DNA of 64,000 nt from Pseudoalteromonas piscicida. GTDB taxonomy: Bacteria > Pseudomonadota > Gammaproteobacteria > Enterobacterales > Alteromonadaceae. The position numbers and the translations under genes were made by a program. The DNA is taken from positions 3,059,001-3,123,000 of the forward strand of contig NZ_CP011924.1 in NCBI RefSeq assembly GCF_000238315.3. The letters run 5' to 3'. Shown piece by piece: positions 37,577-47,411 of this stretch. Each line of letters starts with the position of its first letter. Position 1 is the stretch's first letter. Below the pieces are notes generated by a model. That model was not told the origin of the DNA and did not search any database. It was given only the letters and a program-made list of their open reading frames with translations.

Positions 37577-38428
37577 TTATAACCAACGGATGATAGTACT
37601 TAGGGTATGGCTTTCACCCGGTGCAAGTTGCACGGCATCGTCCATTACGTTACAAGCTTCTAAGCACAACATCTTGTGGTATTCATCATCATTAAAGTTG
37701 CTTAAACGCTGTGATTTTTCAATCCATGGATTCCAAAGCACACAAGAAGTTGAGTTTTCACGTTTTACTTCAATAATGCCCGCAGGCGTGTTGATGGTTT
37801 GTACTGGGCTTGCTTGGGTGTATACCATATCGGTTTCGCGGGCAAAGCCAACCACTTCGGTTTGCTCAAATGGACCTTCATCAAACTCGATATATTTCGC
37901 GCCTTGTAACCCGTCTACCGTGGTATTACTTACTTCTGGCGTTGGGAAATACGTATGTAGGGCTTGCGTTAACGTAAATGGCGCATCACCAGTATTGGTA
38001 TTCGTCAGTCGCACTTCAAGCTTGTCTGATAACACAAACTCGACCTCTAATTGTGACGTGTGTGGCCAGTATTGCGCTTCAACTAAAGTCATCGGTAGTG
38101 TGAGCTTAACGGTAATTTCATCGCTTTTTTCTTCAACGCTGTGCGCGCGCCAAAGTAGCTTGCGAGCAACCCCATGAATTGGCCAATCCGCTTTGCTATG
38201 AACGCCAAACCAAGGCCAACAGATTGGAATACCACCACGTACCGGTTTGCCTTCAAGGTAATCTTCCGCCTCAGAAACCCAAATTAAATTGCCTTTTCCT
38301 GCTGGTGTAAACTCGGTAAGTTGCGCACCCTGTAAAAAGATCTTTGCTTGGCAAAATGCACTGTCGACCCAAATATACTCAAGTCCGGACTCAGTGCGCT
38401 CGATTGAAACTGAAGGTGATAATTCCAT
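37577..38428 (-). CDS. yeaD: D-hexose-6-phosphate mutarotase (aldose-1-epimerase family, YeaD-like)
   Basis: 283 residues, usual length. Family hallmarks: RGGIPICWPWFG (about 64-75), the catalytic-His segment QALHTYF (about 160-166), the FDEGPFEQTEVVGF region, and VLWNPWIEKS near the C-terminus. It interconverts the alpha and beta anomers of glucose-6-phosphate or similar hexose phosphates in the cytoplasm. Its gene precedes the NtrC/NtrY-like pair by 60 bp but is probably a separate unit. Confidence 0.88.
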   Translation of the reverse strand: MELSPSVSIERTESGLEYIWVDSAFCQAKIFLQGAQLTEFTPAGKGNLIWVSEAEDYLEGKPVRGGIPICWPWFGVHSKADWPIHGVARKLLWRAHSVEEKSDEITVKLTLPMTLVEAQYWPHTSQLEVEFVLSDKLEVRLTNTNTGDAPFTLTQALHTYFPTPEVSNTTVDGLQGAKYIEFDEGPFEQTEVVGFARETDMVYTQASPVQTINTPAGIIEVKRENSTSCVLWNPWIEKSQRLSNFNDDEYHKMLCLEACNVMDDAVQLAPGESHTLSTIIRWL

Positions 38429-38537
38429 GGTGATTCCTACGTCAACTCAATGATATGCCTACCTTACCACTTAAATACTACGAGTAAACTGTTATCCATC
38501 CAATTTGAAAGTTATTCAATTATACCAATGCGGTAGC

Positions 38538-38562
38538 ACCGTGAGAGTGTTGCTCTCACGGT
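38538..38562. terminator. Strong hairpin between the chemoreceptor and mutarotase genes
   Basis: ACCGTGAGAG-TGTTG-CTCTCACGGT is a perfect 10-bp stem 30 bp after the chemoreceptor stop codon. No T-run on either side, so Rho-independent activity is uncertain. Confidence 0.45.
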
Positions 38563-38589
38563 TTATGGAACGTGAGGGTTGGGCTAAAG

Positions 38590-40548
38590 CTATACTTTAA
38601 ATTTGCCCACCAGCTCTGTGAGTGTGCTCGATAATGAATGTAATCTCACGCCATTTTGATTGGTATTCACAGCGATATCACTCACGCTATCCGCGGCATT
38701 TTTAATTTCCACCACGTTACGATTAATGTCTTCAGCAACATGTTGCTGCTCTTCAGCTGCGGTGGCGATTTGCGTGTTAAGGTCGCTAATATTGACAATC
38801 GCTTGGGTAATTTCACTAAATTGTTGTTGCGCTGAGTTTGTCAGTTCAACCGTTTTCTCCGTACGCGTTAGGCTGCGCTTCATTTCTCCCGACACCATTT
38901 CTGTCATTTTTCTAAGCTTATCAAGCTGAGAAGCGATTTCTTCCGTCGATTCAGAGGTACGCTGCGACAACGCTCGCACTTCATCGGCCACGACAGCAAA
39001 ACCGCGGCCATGCTCACCTGCCCGTGCCGCCTCAATTGCCGCATTTAATGCCAAAAGATTGGTTTGCTCAGCTATGCCTCGGATCACGCTGAGTATCGAC
39101 ATAATATTTTCGCTTTCGGTGTCGAGCTGCATGATATCTGCGGTTGCCTTGTTGATCACTTCAGATAATGTTGTGACGCTCTCGACAGACTCTGTGATCA
39201 CCCTTTGGCCCAGCTCAGATGCTTGCTGAGTTTGTCCTGCCAGCTCAGCCGCATTGGCGCAGCTTGCCGCCACTTCGTTTGCGGTTGCCGCCATCTCATT
39301 AATTGCGGTGGCAGCCATTTCAAGCGCTTGCTGTTGTTGACTGGTAGCGCCCGTGAGCTGATCAGACTGCGAAGCGGTTTGTCGTGAGGTTTCATTAACT
39401 TGCTGTGCACACTCATTAATTTGCGTCACCAACTCAGCAATGAGATTTAAAAACAAATTAAAGCTCGTCGCCAGTTTGCCCGTTTCATCCTGAGCTTTAA
39501 TGTCTAAACGCTGAGTTAAATCACCACCGCCTTGCGAAATTTCAGTTAAGCCATCACTCACTTCTACAATGGGCGCTGAAATCAACTTAGAAATATAACT
39601 TGCTAGCAACAAAAATACGGTGATCAGGACGGCACTCAGAATCAAAATCGTCAGTGTCATCGCATTGGCTGCAGCCATTACCTCACTTTTTTCAACTAAA
39701 CCAATAAACTTCCAGCCTAATTTGGGTGCTGTATAGATGTTGGCAAAATAGTCTTGCCCGTTAATTTCGAGCTCAAATAACCCATCCTTATTTTGAGCCA
39801 ATTCACGATAGCGGCCATTAGCAATGTCTGCCAACTTTTTAAATCTATGTTCGGAGAACTTGGCATCGACCAACACATTTCCGGTGTCTTCCACTAGCAT
39901 CAAATAGCCAGTCTCGCCCAACTTGATATTGCGGATGATTTTGGTCAACCCTTGTAGTGACACATCCATACCTTGGACACCCACGGTTTGACCATTGGCA
40001 GTTATCGCTTTTACCGTCGATACAATCACCATATCATCCGGCGCCCAATAATAAGCGCTGGTGCGGATCGTCTCGCCATTTCCTGATTGTCCTGTTTGAT
40101 ACCAAGGACGCTGTCTAGGGTCATAGTTTGCATTCACTTCACCTAGAGGCCATTGAATATAACCACCTTGCTGATTTCCCATATAGATATAGGCAATGCC
40201 GGGATGCGTGTTACCAAAGTGCTCAAATAACGAATATGCTGCTTGCTCTGTTTTGCTTCCAGCTTTGGAATTAAGTCGAGTGGTGCTGGTTGAATCCATA
40301 TAAGTTTTTACGTCTTGCTGCGCACTCAAGACCTGCGCATGGGTTGCTAAATAGTCTACGTTTTTTGCAATTTCATCAAAAAACATCTGTATACCATTCT
40401 CAACCTGTAGCGCCTCTCGATCACTGAGCTCCGAGAAGGTCTCTATCCCCTGCTGCCGAGTTTGACTGATAATAAGCCCCGCAATGATTAACAAAGGAAG
40501 TGCAATTGCCGTTGCGAAAGACAGCTTTAATTTTTGCGATATATTCAT
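38590..40548 (-). CDS. Methyl-accepting chemotaxis protein, dCache-HAMP-MA (second)
   Basis: 652 residues from the ATG at 40548; the 19 codons upstream look like leader and are dropped, though the ribosome-binding site is poor in both cases. TM1 about 8-30; dCache ligand domain about 35-280 ([29 protein letters not shown]); TM2 about 290-312; HAMP about 315-370; signalling domain with [20 protein letters not shown] at its tip. It differs from the 6.7-kb chemoreceptor in its sensor half, so it should recognise another ligand. Transcribed alone. Confidence 0.92.
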   Translation of the reverse strand: MNISQKLKLSFATAIALPLLIIAGLIISQTRQQGIETFSELSDREALQVENGIQMFFDEIAKNVDYLATHAQVLSAQQDVKTYMDSTSTTRLNSKAGSKTEQAAYSLFEHFGNTHPGIAYIYMGNQQGGYIQWPLGEVNANYDPRQRPWYQTGQSGNGETIRTSAYYWAPDDMVIVSTVKAITANGQTVGVQGMDVSLQGLTKIIRNIKLGETGYLMLVEDTGNVLVDAKFSEHRFKKLADIANGRYRELAQNKDGLFELEINGQDYFANIYTAPKLGWKFIGLVEKSEVMAAANAMTLTILILSAVLITVFLLLASYISKLISAPIVEVSDGLTEISQGGGDLTQRLDIKAQDETGKLATSFNLFLNLIAELVTQINECAQQVNETSRQTASQSDQLTGATSQQQQALEMAATAINEMAATANEVAASCANAAELAGQTQQASELGQRVITESVESVTTLSEVINKATADIMQLDTESENIMSILSVIRGIAEQTNLLALNAAIEAARAGEHGRGFAVVADEVRALSQRTSESTEEIASQLDKLRKMTEMVSGEMKRSLTRTEKTVELTNSAQQQFSEITQAIVNISDLNTQIATAAEEQQHVAEDINRNVVEIKNAADSVSDIAVNTNQNGVRLHSLSSTLTELVGKFKV

Positions 40549-40816
40549 GAATAAACACCATTTCACAGATAGTAAAAATATAGTGAGGGATAGGCTATTG
40601 GGCAAGAATTACATACAAATGTGATCACTTGTTCGTCTTATATTCATCTTAGGTATGGTTAAATGTTGGGTAACTTTGAGGTCAGATAGACCACAGTGTT
40701 ACTATGGATCATTCAATCAAGGACCATAAAATTTATTTGCTTTCTGCAATGATAGCTTTGGTGGTCTACAATTTGTAAGAGGTTTTTGCGCTCAACCATT
40801 TAACAACGGGACAACT

Positions 40817-42112
40817 ATGTTAAAACTTTCAACCATCTCACTCGGATTAGGTCTAGCACTTTGCTCTAATTCAGTGCTTGCCGAAAACTCAGAAATTGAC
40901 GCGTTAAAGCGCCAATTGGCTGAACTTCAGAAGAAACTCACGCAGCTAGAACAAAAAGAGCAGGCGCGAGCACAACAGGAAAAAATCGCTAAGGCTGAAA
41001 AAGCCGAAGCAAAAGCTGAAACTAAAACTCAAGTTGCAGCAGCTGAAACAAAACCGACCATCAAAGTCGGTGGCGCGATCAGAACAAACTACAGCCATAC
41101 GTCTTATGACGATGACAACAAGAACCGTGGCGGCGATTTTGACTTCGATATTTTCAGATTAAACTTTTCTGGCAATGTCGGTGGCTTTGGCTTAAATGCC
41201 GAAATCCGCTTTTTCGACTATATGACTGCGGTAAAATACGCTTACCTAGACTATGACTTTGCCGACCATTGGCAAGCTCAGGTTGGTATGACTAAAGTGC
41301 CTTTTGGTAACTCACCTTACAACTCGCACAACTGGTTCTTTAACACCACCTATTACATTGGTCTTGAAGACGACCACGACATGGGCGTGGTATTTAAACG
41401 TAAAGTAGCGGACAATTGGCAGCTTGACCTTGGTTTTTTCAAAAACGATGAGCTAGGTGGTGTCGATGGTTACGTGGATGACCGCAGTGATCGCTACTCT
41501 TATGACGTGGTGGGTTTCCGTAAAGCGGGCGATGGCGTTTATGACGACCCAACGCAACCAATCGGGGAATACAACACCTTTGTTGGTCGCTACGCGTATC
41601 ATATTGAACACAACGGTGGCACAACTGAAATTGGCGTCTCTGGCCTTGCCGGTGGCCTTCACGATGGTAACGACCGAGCAGGTGATTACAATGCATGGGC
41701 ACTGCATTTAAATAGCAACATTGGCCCTTGGAACTTACAGCTACAACACGGTGAGTACCAGTACGATATTGACGATGTAAACCGTATGGCGGTAGGTGCT
41801 TATGCGTTTTATGATTCCATCGCAGCAGAAGCCACTATGTCGAACTTTAACGTAGCGTACAACCTGCCAGTTGAGTTCGGTCCAATTACTGATCTGCAGT
41901 TTTATAACGACTTCGGTATTATTTACGACAAATCTGATAATTCCGAAGACACTTGGATGAATGTCACAGGTGTGTCACTCGCTGCGGGTGCATTCTTCAC
42001 CTATGTTGATCTAGTTCATGCGAAAAACCAGCCGTTTATTGGTGGTTCAATCGCAGGCGATAGCGACGAAAGCGAGCGTCGCTTCAATATTAACTTCGGT
42101 TATTACTTTTAA
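40817..42112 (+). CDS. Outer-membrane porin, phosphate-selective porin-like
   Basis: 431 residues. A signal peptide (MLKLSTISLGLGLALCSNSVLA) is followed by a long coiled-coil segment (about 24-75) rich in Glu, Lys and Ala (AKAEKAEAKAETKTQVAAAE) that would extend into the periplasm, then a beta-barrel ending in NFGYYF with the C-terminal Phe. Acidic loops (YDDDNKNRGGDFDFD) suggest cation or metal affinity. The substrate is unknown. It is followed by a terminator and has an isolated promoter region. Confidence 0.8.
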   Translation: MLKLSTISLGLGLALCSNSVLAENSEIDALKRQLAELQKKLTQLEQKEQARAQQEKIAKAEKAEAKAETKTQVAAAETKPTIKVGGAIRTNYSHTSYDDDNKNRGGDFDFDIFRLNFSGNVGGFGLNAEIRFFDYMTAVKYAYLDYDFADHWQAQVGMTKVPFGNSPYNSHNWFFNTTYYIGLEDDHDMGVVFKRKVADNWQLDLGFFKNDELGGVDGYVDDRSDRYSYDVVGFRKAGDGVYDDPTQPIGEYNTFVGRYAYHIEHNGGTTEIGVSGLAGGLHDGNDRAGDYNAWALHLNSNIGPWNLQLQHGEYQYDIDDVNRMAVGAYAFYDSIAAEATMSNFNVAYNLPVEFGPITDLQFYNDFGIIYDKSDNSEDTWMNVTGVSLAAGAFFTYVDLVHAKNQPFIGGSIAGDSDESERRFNINFGYYF

Positions 42113-42141
42113 TCTAAGGGATTAATCTTAGGTATTAAATC

Positions 42142-42177
42142 AAAAAGGCGATGCGCTAGTTGGTGCATCGCCTTTTT
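42142..42177. terminator. Bidirectional intrinsic terminator after the third porin
   Basis: AAAAAGGCGATGC...GCATCGCCTTTTT: a 13-bp stem with A- and T-runs, between the porin and the convergent amidotransferase operon. Confidence 0.88.
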
Positions 42178-42214
42178 ATTTCCTTGTTTTGTGTAATACC
42201 AATAAGATCAGCCT

Positions 42215-44230
42215 TTACTCTGTGGCAGCCCTCCAACCAAGGCGTTCCGCTTCAGCGGCGGCAAATTGAGGTAAATCTGCGGCGATAAATTGTTTGTGGA
42301 GTATTTGCACACCAAGCAAATGATTGATCACGGCATCTAGTTGCACTTTGAGTGAATCATCGGCGTCTGGTGAATCATGTAACTCAAATAGCGCATTTAC
42401 CGCTTCAAAGTCTAATAAACCTGCGGCTTCTACAGCTTGTCTAGACAAGTACTTATCAGCCAACACGCGCATTGCAGCCCACTTTTTCTCATCTGAGTGC
42501 GCCGGTGGTGCCATAAAAGCAAACTTTTCTCGTTCATACAGTACTTCTGGCAGCAGCCCTTTCATCGCTTCGCGTAACACGTATTTTTCTTTACGATCTT
42601 TAATACGATATTGCGGGGGGATGGTAAAGGCAAACTCTGCGAGGTGATGATCCAAAAAGGCAGGCCTTGCCTCCATCGAATTGGCCATGTCGACCCTATC
42701 TCCACCCCAAGTTAATATTTGCCCTTCAAGCATGGTTTTAATCCATACATACTGGGCTTTGTCGAGTGGATGACGGGACTCTAACATGGCATCATCTAAA
42801 GTCTCAGCGATTGCTTTGCCTGCGTCATAACCCGTGAGTAGTTCTCTGTGTTCGGCGGCAACGAGTTGATGGGCAAAGTGACTGCATGACAGCCAAGGCT
42901 GTAAACAGCTCGGCGTAAAGCCTACAACTTCGTCTAATGCTGCACTATCGTATTGCTCACGGGAGAGCATGGCACCCTTAAATAATTTATTGCTGTCTTC
43001 CAGCATGGTTTGCCACTGGGCTTTTTCGGTGTCGTCAAGTTCATCTAAACCATATAAAAACAGGTCTTTTCTAAATGCGGGATAACCCGCAAAAAGTTCA
43101 TCGGAGCCCTCCCCGGTCATCACAACTTTATAATCAGACTCGTTAACTTGCTTACTCATCAAATACTTAGCAACACCAAGCGTGTTATAAATGGTTCGTT
43201 CGGTATGCCATAAAGTTCGCTCAAAATGGCCATATAGCTCGTCGCCACTTAACGACATAATATGATGATCGGCCTTGGTGGCTTGTGCCATCTGTTTTGC
43301 AATTGGCGTTTCATCGTACTCTGCACTATCAAAGCCAATGGTAAAGGCCTTAATTGGTGCTTGTGCCGCAGCTGAAGACAAACCCAAAATGGCGCATGAG
43401 TCTATGCCACCACTTAAGTAACAACCTACCGGAACGTCTGCGGTGAGTCTCAACTGCACCGCTTCTAGCAGCTGTTTGCGCACGCCATCAATGTAGTATG
43501 CTTCATCTTTGCTATTTAAATACGATTGCGCCGTTGGAAAGTTAACATCCCAATAAGGTCTATCTTCAATGCTAAAACCTTGTTCGCTTCTGGTGATACT
43601 AACAACATGTCCAGGTTTGATTTGATGTACATTCGCAAACGCCGTGCTGCCGGGCACCATGACTTGGATCAGTTGATGAAATAGACCTTCACTTGAGAAT
43701 CGGCGCTTAACTTTAGGGTTGGCAAACAGCACCTTCAGTTCTGAGCCAAACACAATTTCGTCTTCTGTTTGGGTGTAGTACAAAGGCTTAATACCAAAGC
43801 GGTCTCTCACTAAGTGCAACGTATCGGTTTGTTGGTCATACAACGCAAACGCAAACTCACCGCGCAAATGCGTCAGCATCTCATCGAGACCAAGCTGCTG
43901 ATATAAGTGCATAGCAATTTCTGAGTCGCTCTTACTTTGGAACCTTGCCCCTTTTGCTACTAGTTCAGCTCGGATCCGCGCGTAATCGTAAAACTCACCA
44001 TTGTGCGCCAACATTAGACGCTTATCAGAACTAATAAAGGGCTGTCGACCTCGTTGCTCGTCGAGGTCGATTATCGATAGTCTGGCGTGACTAAATCCCA
44101 CGCCAGCCATTTGTTTATAGCCAAAACCATCGGGACCACGATGATGTTGAATGGCTGCCATGTTTACCAATAATTGATTATCTATTTGTGTTTGCGCTTG
44201 CGTTGAAAAAATACCAGCAATTCCGCACAT
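42215..44230 (-). CDS. asnB: Asparagine-synthetase-like glutamine amidotransferase (long form)
   Basis: 671 residues, against about 555 for E. coli AsnB. The class-II glutaminase starts MCGIAGIFS with nucleophile Cys2, and RLSIID and NGEFYDY are present (about 50-82). The synthetase domain has the ATP-binding loop LSGGIDS (residues 272-278) and GEGSDELFAGYPAF later. It adenylates a carboxylate and turns it into an amide with NH3 from glutamine. Whether the substrate is aspartate is open: it is the last gene of an operon with a modified carbamoyltransferase, a urea-type symporter and a carbamoylase-like hydrolase, and long forms often act on other acids. It starts 9 bp after the carbamoyltransferase gene. 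Confidence 0.85.
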   Translation of the reverse strand: MCGIAGIFSTQAQTQIDNQLLVNMAAIQHHRGPDGFGYKQMAGVGFSHARLSIIDLDEQRGRQPFISSDKRLMLAHNGEFYDYARIRAELVAKGARFQSKSDSEIAMHLYQQLGLDEMLTHLRGEFAFALYDQQTDTLHLVRDRFGIKPLYYTQTEDEIVFGSELKVLFANPKVKRRFSSEGLFHQLIQVMVPGSTAFANVHQIKPGHVVSITRSEQGFSIEDRPYWDVNFPTAQSYLNSKDEAYYIDGVRKQLLEAVQLRLTADVPVGCYLSGGIDSCAILGLSSAAAQAPIKAFTIGFDSAEYDETPIAKQMAQATKADHHIMSLSGDELYGHFERTLWHTERTIYNTLGVAKYLMSKQVNESDYKVVMTGEGSDELFAGYPAFRKDLFLYGLDELDDTEKAQWQTMLEDSNKLFKGAMLSREQYDSAALDEVVGFTPSCLQPWLSCSHFAHQLVAAEHRELLTGYDAGKAIAETLDDAMLESRHPLDKAQYVWIKTMLEGQILTWGGDRVDMANSMEARPAFLDHHLAEFAFTIPPQYRIKDRKEKYVLREAMKGLLPEVLYEREKFAFMAPPAHSDEKKWAAMRVLADKYLSRQAVEAAGLLDFEAVNALFELHDSPDADDSLKVQLDAVINHLLGVQILHKQFIAADLPQFAAAEAERLGWRAATE

Positions 44231-44239
44231 AATATCTCC

Positions 44240-45310
44240 CTAAATCACATCCATCACAGTACTGGCGCGCTGCACCATACAGGTCAATAAGGCTTGGCGT
44301 AAAAAGACGGCACCACGTGCCTGACTAAAATACCAATTGTGTGGCGTGGCATCTAAACTGGTGCACAACTCTTCACCTCGAGCCAGAGGATGAAGCACTA
44401 TCGCATCGGGCTTAAAGGGGGAATCTGCACTTAATTTAAATGACTTTCCATAGGTTTCGAAGCTTTCACCAACCCATGCAATGGAATTGATATACACCAC
44501 ATCAAGCTCAGGTAAAACGGCGTTCAAGTCATGGCCGATAGACACTTTGACCCCCGCCTCCTCTAGCTGGGCTAATTGCTCGCTCGACACCGCTTCCTCG
44601 ACACTCTCGTCGTAGAGCAGGAATATTTCGTCCACAATGCGCGGAAAATGCGTAAACATTTTCAACAGGCTACGCACCGTACGCATTTGGCTCGGCACAC
44701 CAATCACGCCAATTTTTATAGGACTAAAAGCTTCACTGTCAGGGAGTAATAACGACGGCCGCCATTTGAAGATAGTGTAGAGATCAGACATCGCTTGTGT
44801 TGGGTGCTCATCAATGCCATTACCAGCGTTGATAATTGGAATGCGTAGGCTGTGGATCATCTCTTCAATAGACTCCACTGAGGTGTCGCGTAAGACGACA
44901 CAATCGCCATAATTATTGAACATCTCAGCGACATCTTGCAGCGACTCCCCTTTCGCGATGCCCGTTGAGGAGCGATCAGTGATCGACATAATGTCGCCCC
45001 CTAAGCGGTGCCATGCACTTTCAAACGACAGACGGGTGCGGGTGCTGGGTTCATAAAACGCACTGATCAAAATTTTGCCACTAAGCGGCGAGCTGAACCT
45101 TGCAGGGTTACTTTCATATTTCGCGGCGAGGCGAAACAACTGGATCAGCACGTCTCGGTCAAGGTGGTCGACACTGATAATGTGCTTATTCTCCAAACAA
45201 TGCAGCCTGTCACCGTCTTCTTGTATCGCTCTGAGTAATGCTTTGGGATGTGCATCCCCGTAAACATCCGGCTGCGCTCGATTAAACTCTACTTGCTGCG
45301 CACTTACCAT
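44240..45310 (-). CDS. Aspartate-carbamoyltransferase-like enzyme with altered acceptor site
   Basis: 356 residues, with about 40 extra at the N-terminus compared with E. coli PyrB. The carbamoyl-phosphate site is complete: STRTR (89-93), Lys120 in KGES, Arg141, HPTQ (169-172) and Arg210 (QMRTVRS). The loop that binds aspartate in PyrB (TRVQKER, with Arg229 and Gln231) is replaced by YINSIAWVGES (273-283), and HPLPR is HPLAR (307-311). So it should carbamoylate something other than aspartate, or run in reverse on an imported ureido compound. The gene overlaps the upstream microprotein ORF by 7 bp and lies in the symporter-amidotransferase operon. That it is not the pyrimidine enzyme is inferred from an alignment made by eye. 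Confidence 0.8.
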   Translation of the reverse strand: MVSAQQVEFNRAQPDVYGDAHPKALLRAIQEDGDRLHCLENKHIISVDHLDRDVLIQLFRLAAKYESNPARFSSPLSGKILISAFYEPSTRTRLSFESAWHRLGGDIMSITDRSSTGIAKGESLQDVAEMFNNYGDCVVLRDTSVESIEEMIHSLRIPIINAGNGIDEHPTQAMSDLYTIFKWRPSLLLPDSEAFSPIKIGVIGVPSQMRTVRSLLKMFTHFPRIVDEIFLLYDESVEEAVSSEQLAQLEEAGVKVSIGHDLNAVLPELDVVYINSIAWVGESFETYGKSFKLSADSPFKPDAIVLHPLARGEELCTSLDATPHNWYFSQARGAVFLRQALLTCMVQRASTVMDVI

Positions 45311-45423
45311 AACTGCCTCTTTTTAAAATCAATAAGGAACATAACGACAAGGACAACAGGACATAAACAACTGAGCACTATGGCCAGCCAAATTAAACTA
45401 GAAAATGCGCCCAACGAGATCAT
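45304..45423 (-). CDS. 39-residue single-TM microprotein between symporter and carbamoyltransferase
   Basis: ATG at 45423, TAA at 45304-45306. The start overlaps the symporter stop as ATGA, and the end overlaps the carbamoyltransferase start by 7 bp, so all three are coupled. The product is a hydrophobic helix (SLIWLAIVLSCLCPVVLVVM, about residues 9-28) followed by a basic tail (DFKKRQLW), orienting the C-terminus to the cytoplasm. Small helper subunits exist for some SSS-family transporters, and this is a good candidate for one. I know of no named family. The double overlap is strong evidence that it is real. Confidence 0.7.
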   Translation of the reverse strand: MISLGAFSSLIWLAIVLSCLCPVVLVVMFLIDFKKRQLW

Positions 45424-46841
45424 ACATCCTCCACTTTGCTTTGCGCGCCCAACGCTTGCCAATGGAATGATTGCTGACTAAAACGCCAAGCAATCACACA
45501 AATTAATAACGACACCGCACAAGAAACTAATGCGGCGACATAAAAACCAATATAAAAATACCCAATCAAACCTGATAGCGTGCCAAGCAACATAGCCCAG
45601 CCAGCGCTATTTCCCGTCATTCGCGCAAAGTACAAACCAAATACGATAGGCCAAATAGTGCTGGCGACGAAGGCGCCAGCGAAGTTCAACAAGGCACCCA
45701 ACGTGGCGATTTTTGGTAAACACAAGAGCCAAGTCACGACGCCGAGGATGACAATAATCCACTTAGCACTTTTTAAGCGCTCGCTATCGCTCGCCTTTGG
45801 TTTGATGTATTGCAGGTAAATATCTTGATTGATGAGATCTGACGTTGCGGCGAGCAAGGAGTCCAAACTCGATGCCAGCGCTGAGAACACCACAATGAAC
45901 AGAATGATCGAGCCGGTATAGCCGAGCACTTGACTTGCAACCAAGGGACCCACCATATCGGCGCTAGCGGGATACAAACCTAAACTCGGCGCTGCCAGCG
46001 CAATAAATCCAGTCACGATTGGGATCGGTAGCCACAGCAGACCTGCGATAAAATACGCCTTTTTGCCCACCCCACCTTTAAATGCAAACGCCCTTGACCA
46101 CCATACGTTGCTGTGAAAAATCTCTCCTAAACCAAAAAAGATATTGTTGAACAAAAACATCACAGCAGCAGGGAAAAGCAGGTCGAGTAGTTTAGGGTGG
46201 TCGCTACTGAGTTTTTGATGAATTGGTTCAAGCCCAACATTCATCGCTACAACAATGGCAATTCCGACGACACCTACCAAAATAATAATGGCCTGTAGAA
46301 AGTCCGTGGCGATAACTGCTTTTAGACCGCCAAAGAGCGTGTAGACCACACACATCAGCAGAATAATCGACATACCAAGGTGATAATCTAAGCCACTTAG
46401 GGTGTGTAGCAAAATGCCACCGGCCATGCCTAAGCTAACGAGCCAACTCATGGCATACACGAAAGAAATCAGCAAAAAGACCCACCAAGAGAAACGCCCA
46501 AACCGCAACCGCATAAAGTCGCCACTGGTGTAGCCGTAGGGCAGTAAAGTTTTGATGCGTTGGCTAAGCGGCGCAAATAGCAGCAATCCGAATGCGGCAC
46601 AGGCGTAGCCAATCATGCCCCAAATACCAAACTGATAAGTGAGCTGTGGCGCAACTAAAGTGGTGTTACTGGTGACCCAAGTTGCCATCGCAGTGGCGCA
46701 AGCAAAGGCCAACCCAACATTTCTACCGGCCAGCGCAAATTCATTATGTGACTGTACGCGCCTGCCAATCCACCAGCCAAAAAATACCCATAGCAAAGCA
46801 AACGCCAGGGCGAGACCGAGCGCCAATGAAGCATTTATCAT
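45420..46841 (-). CDS. Sodium:solute symporter (SSS family), DUR3/urea-transporter-like
   Basis: 473 residues with about 13 hydrophobic helices. The N-terminal block FALAGRNVGLAFACATAMAT, then WVTSNTTL and GIWGMIGYACAAFGLL, follows the SSS pattern and is closest in style to DUR3-type urea permeases. ALASSLDSLLAATSDLINQD (about 325-344) is the conserved Na-site region. It probably imports urea, a ureide or a small carbonyl compound by sodium coupling; specificity is inferred from its operon partners. It is coupled by ATGA overlaps to the gene before (46838) and the microprotein after (45423). Confidence 0.82.
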   Translation of the reverse strand: MINASLALGLALAFALLWVFFGWWIGRRVQSHNEFALAGRNVGLAFACATAMATWVTSNTTLVAPQLTYQFGIWGMIGYACAAFGLLLFAPLSQRIKTLLPYGYTSGDFMRLRFGRFSWWVFLLISFVYAMSWLVSLGMAGGILLHTLSGLDYHLGMSIILLMCVVYTLFGGLKAVIATDFLQAIIILVGVVGIAIVVAMNVGLEPIHQKLSSDHPKLLDLLFPAAVMFLFNNIFFGLGEIFHSNVWWSRAFAFKGGVGKKAYFIAGLLWLPIPIVTGFIALAAPSLGLYPASADMVGPLVASQVLGYTGSIILFIVVFSALASSLDSLLAATSDLINQDIYLQYIKPKASDSERLKSAKWIIVILGVVTWLLCLPKIATLGALLNFAGAFVASTIWPIVFGLYFARMTGNSAGWAMLLGTLSGLIGYFYIGFYVAALVSCAVSLLICVIAWRFSQQSFHWQALGAQSKVEDV

Positions 46842-47275
46842 ACGCTTTCCTTATCGTGCGTTTGCTTATTACCCACCACAATCATCCCTACAAGCAGCAC
46901 AAATAAGCACAAGCCCAATACAAACAGTGCAAGCGCCAGCGTTAACTGATGATGTTTGACTGTAAATGAGACCGACGTTTGTGCCGAGTTAGCTGAGGGC
47001 TCACCTAAGGTTGCGAGATAATCACCATCAGCCAAGCCACTAATGGTTACCGCTTGTTGAGTCGGCTGAAGCGAAAGGGAGAGGGAGTAAGGTTCTGAAA
47101 GATGTTGAATAGATAGCTGTGTTGATTGCTGTAGAGGCGGACCTGTGCGCTCAATGTGTAGCGTAATAAACCCAGCAGTCACGACCTCATCGCTCACCCT
47201 CAGCGAGGCGGCAAGCCCATTAAAGCTTGCAGCAAGTAAGACTAAGGTTACTACTCGGGCGATCCACATCCTCAT
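46838..47275 (-). CDS. Exported single-TM protein in the symporter operon
   Basis: 145 residues. A signal peptide (VVTLVLLAASFNGLAAS) is followed by a small beta-rich periplasmic domain (about 25-105) and one C-terminal TM (about 112-133, LALALFVLGLCLFVLLVGMIVV) with a short polar tail. The topology is a membrane-anchored periplasmic domain. Its stop overlaps the symporter start (ATGA), so it is probably an accessory or sensor subunit of the transporter. I do not recognise the domain. Confidence 0.65.
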   Translation of the reverse strand: MRMWIARVVTLVLLAASFNGLAASLRVSDEVVTAGFITLHIERTGPPLQQSTQLSIQHLSEPYSLSLSLQPTQQAVTISGLADGDYLATLGEPSANSAQTSVSFTVKHHQLTLALALFVLGLCLFVLLVGMIVVGNKQTHDKESV

Positions 47276-47411
47276 AATCCCTAACTGCGGTTATCCGAGT
47301 CCGAATTCGCCGCAAGTTTTGCTATCCACATTATTCTAGTAGTAACAAAGACTAGCCCAAGGATCAAATTTGTCTAGTAAACCTTCACCCAATTTCACCC
47401 CAGCCTTACAT

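Noticed and set aside
37590..38177. 195-codon plus-strand ORF inside the mutarotase gene
   Set aside because: Shadow frame; Ser/Val/Cys-rich with no domain.
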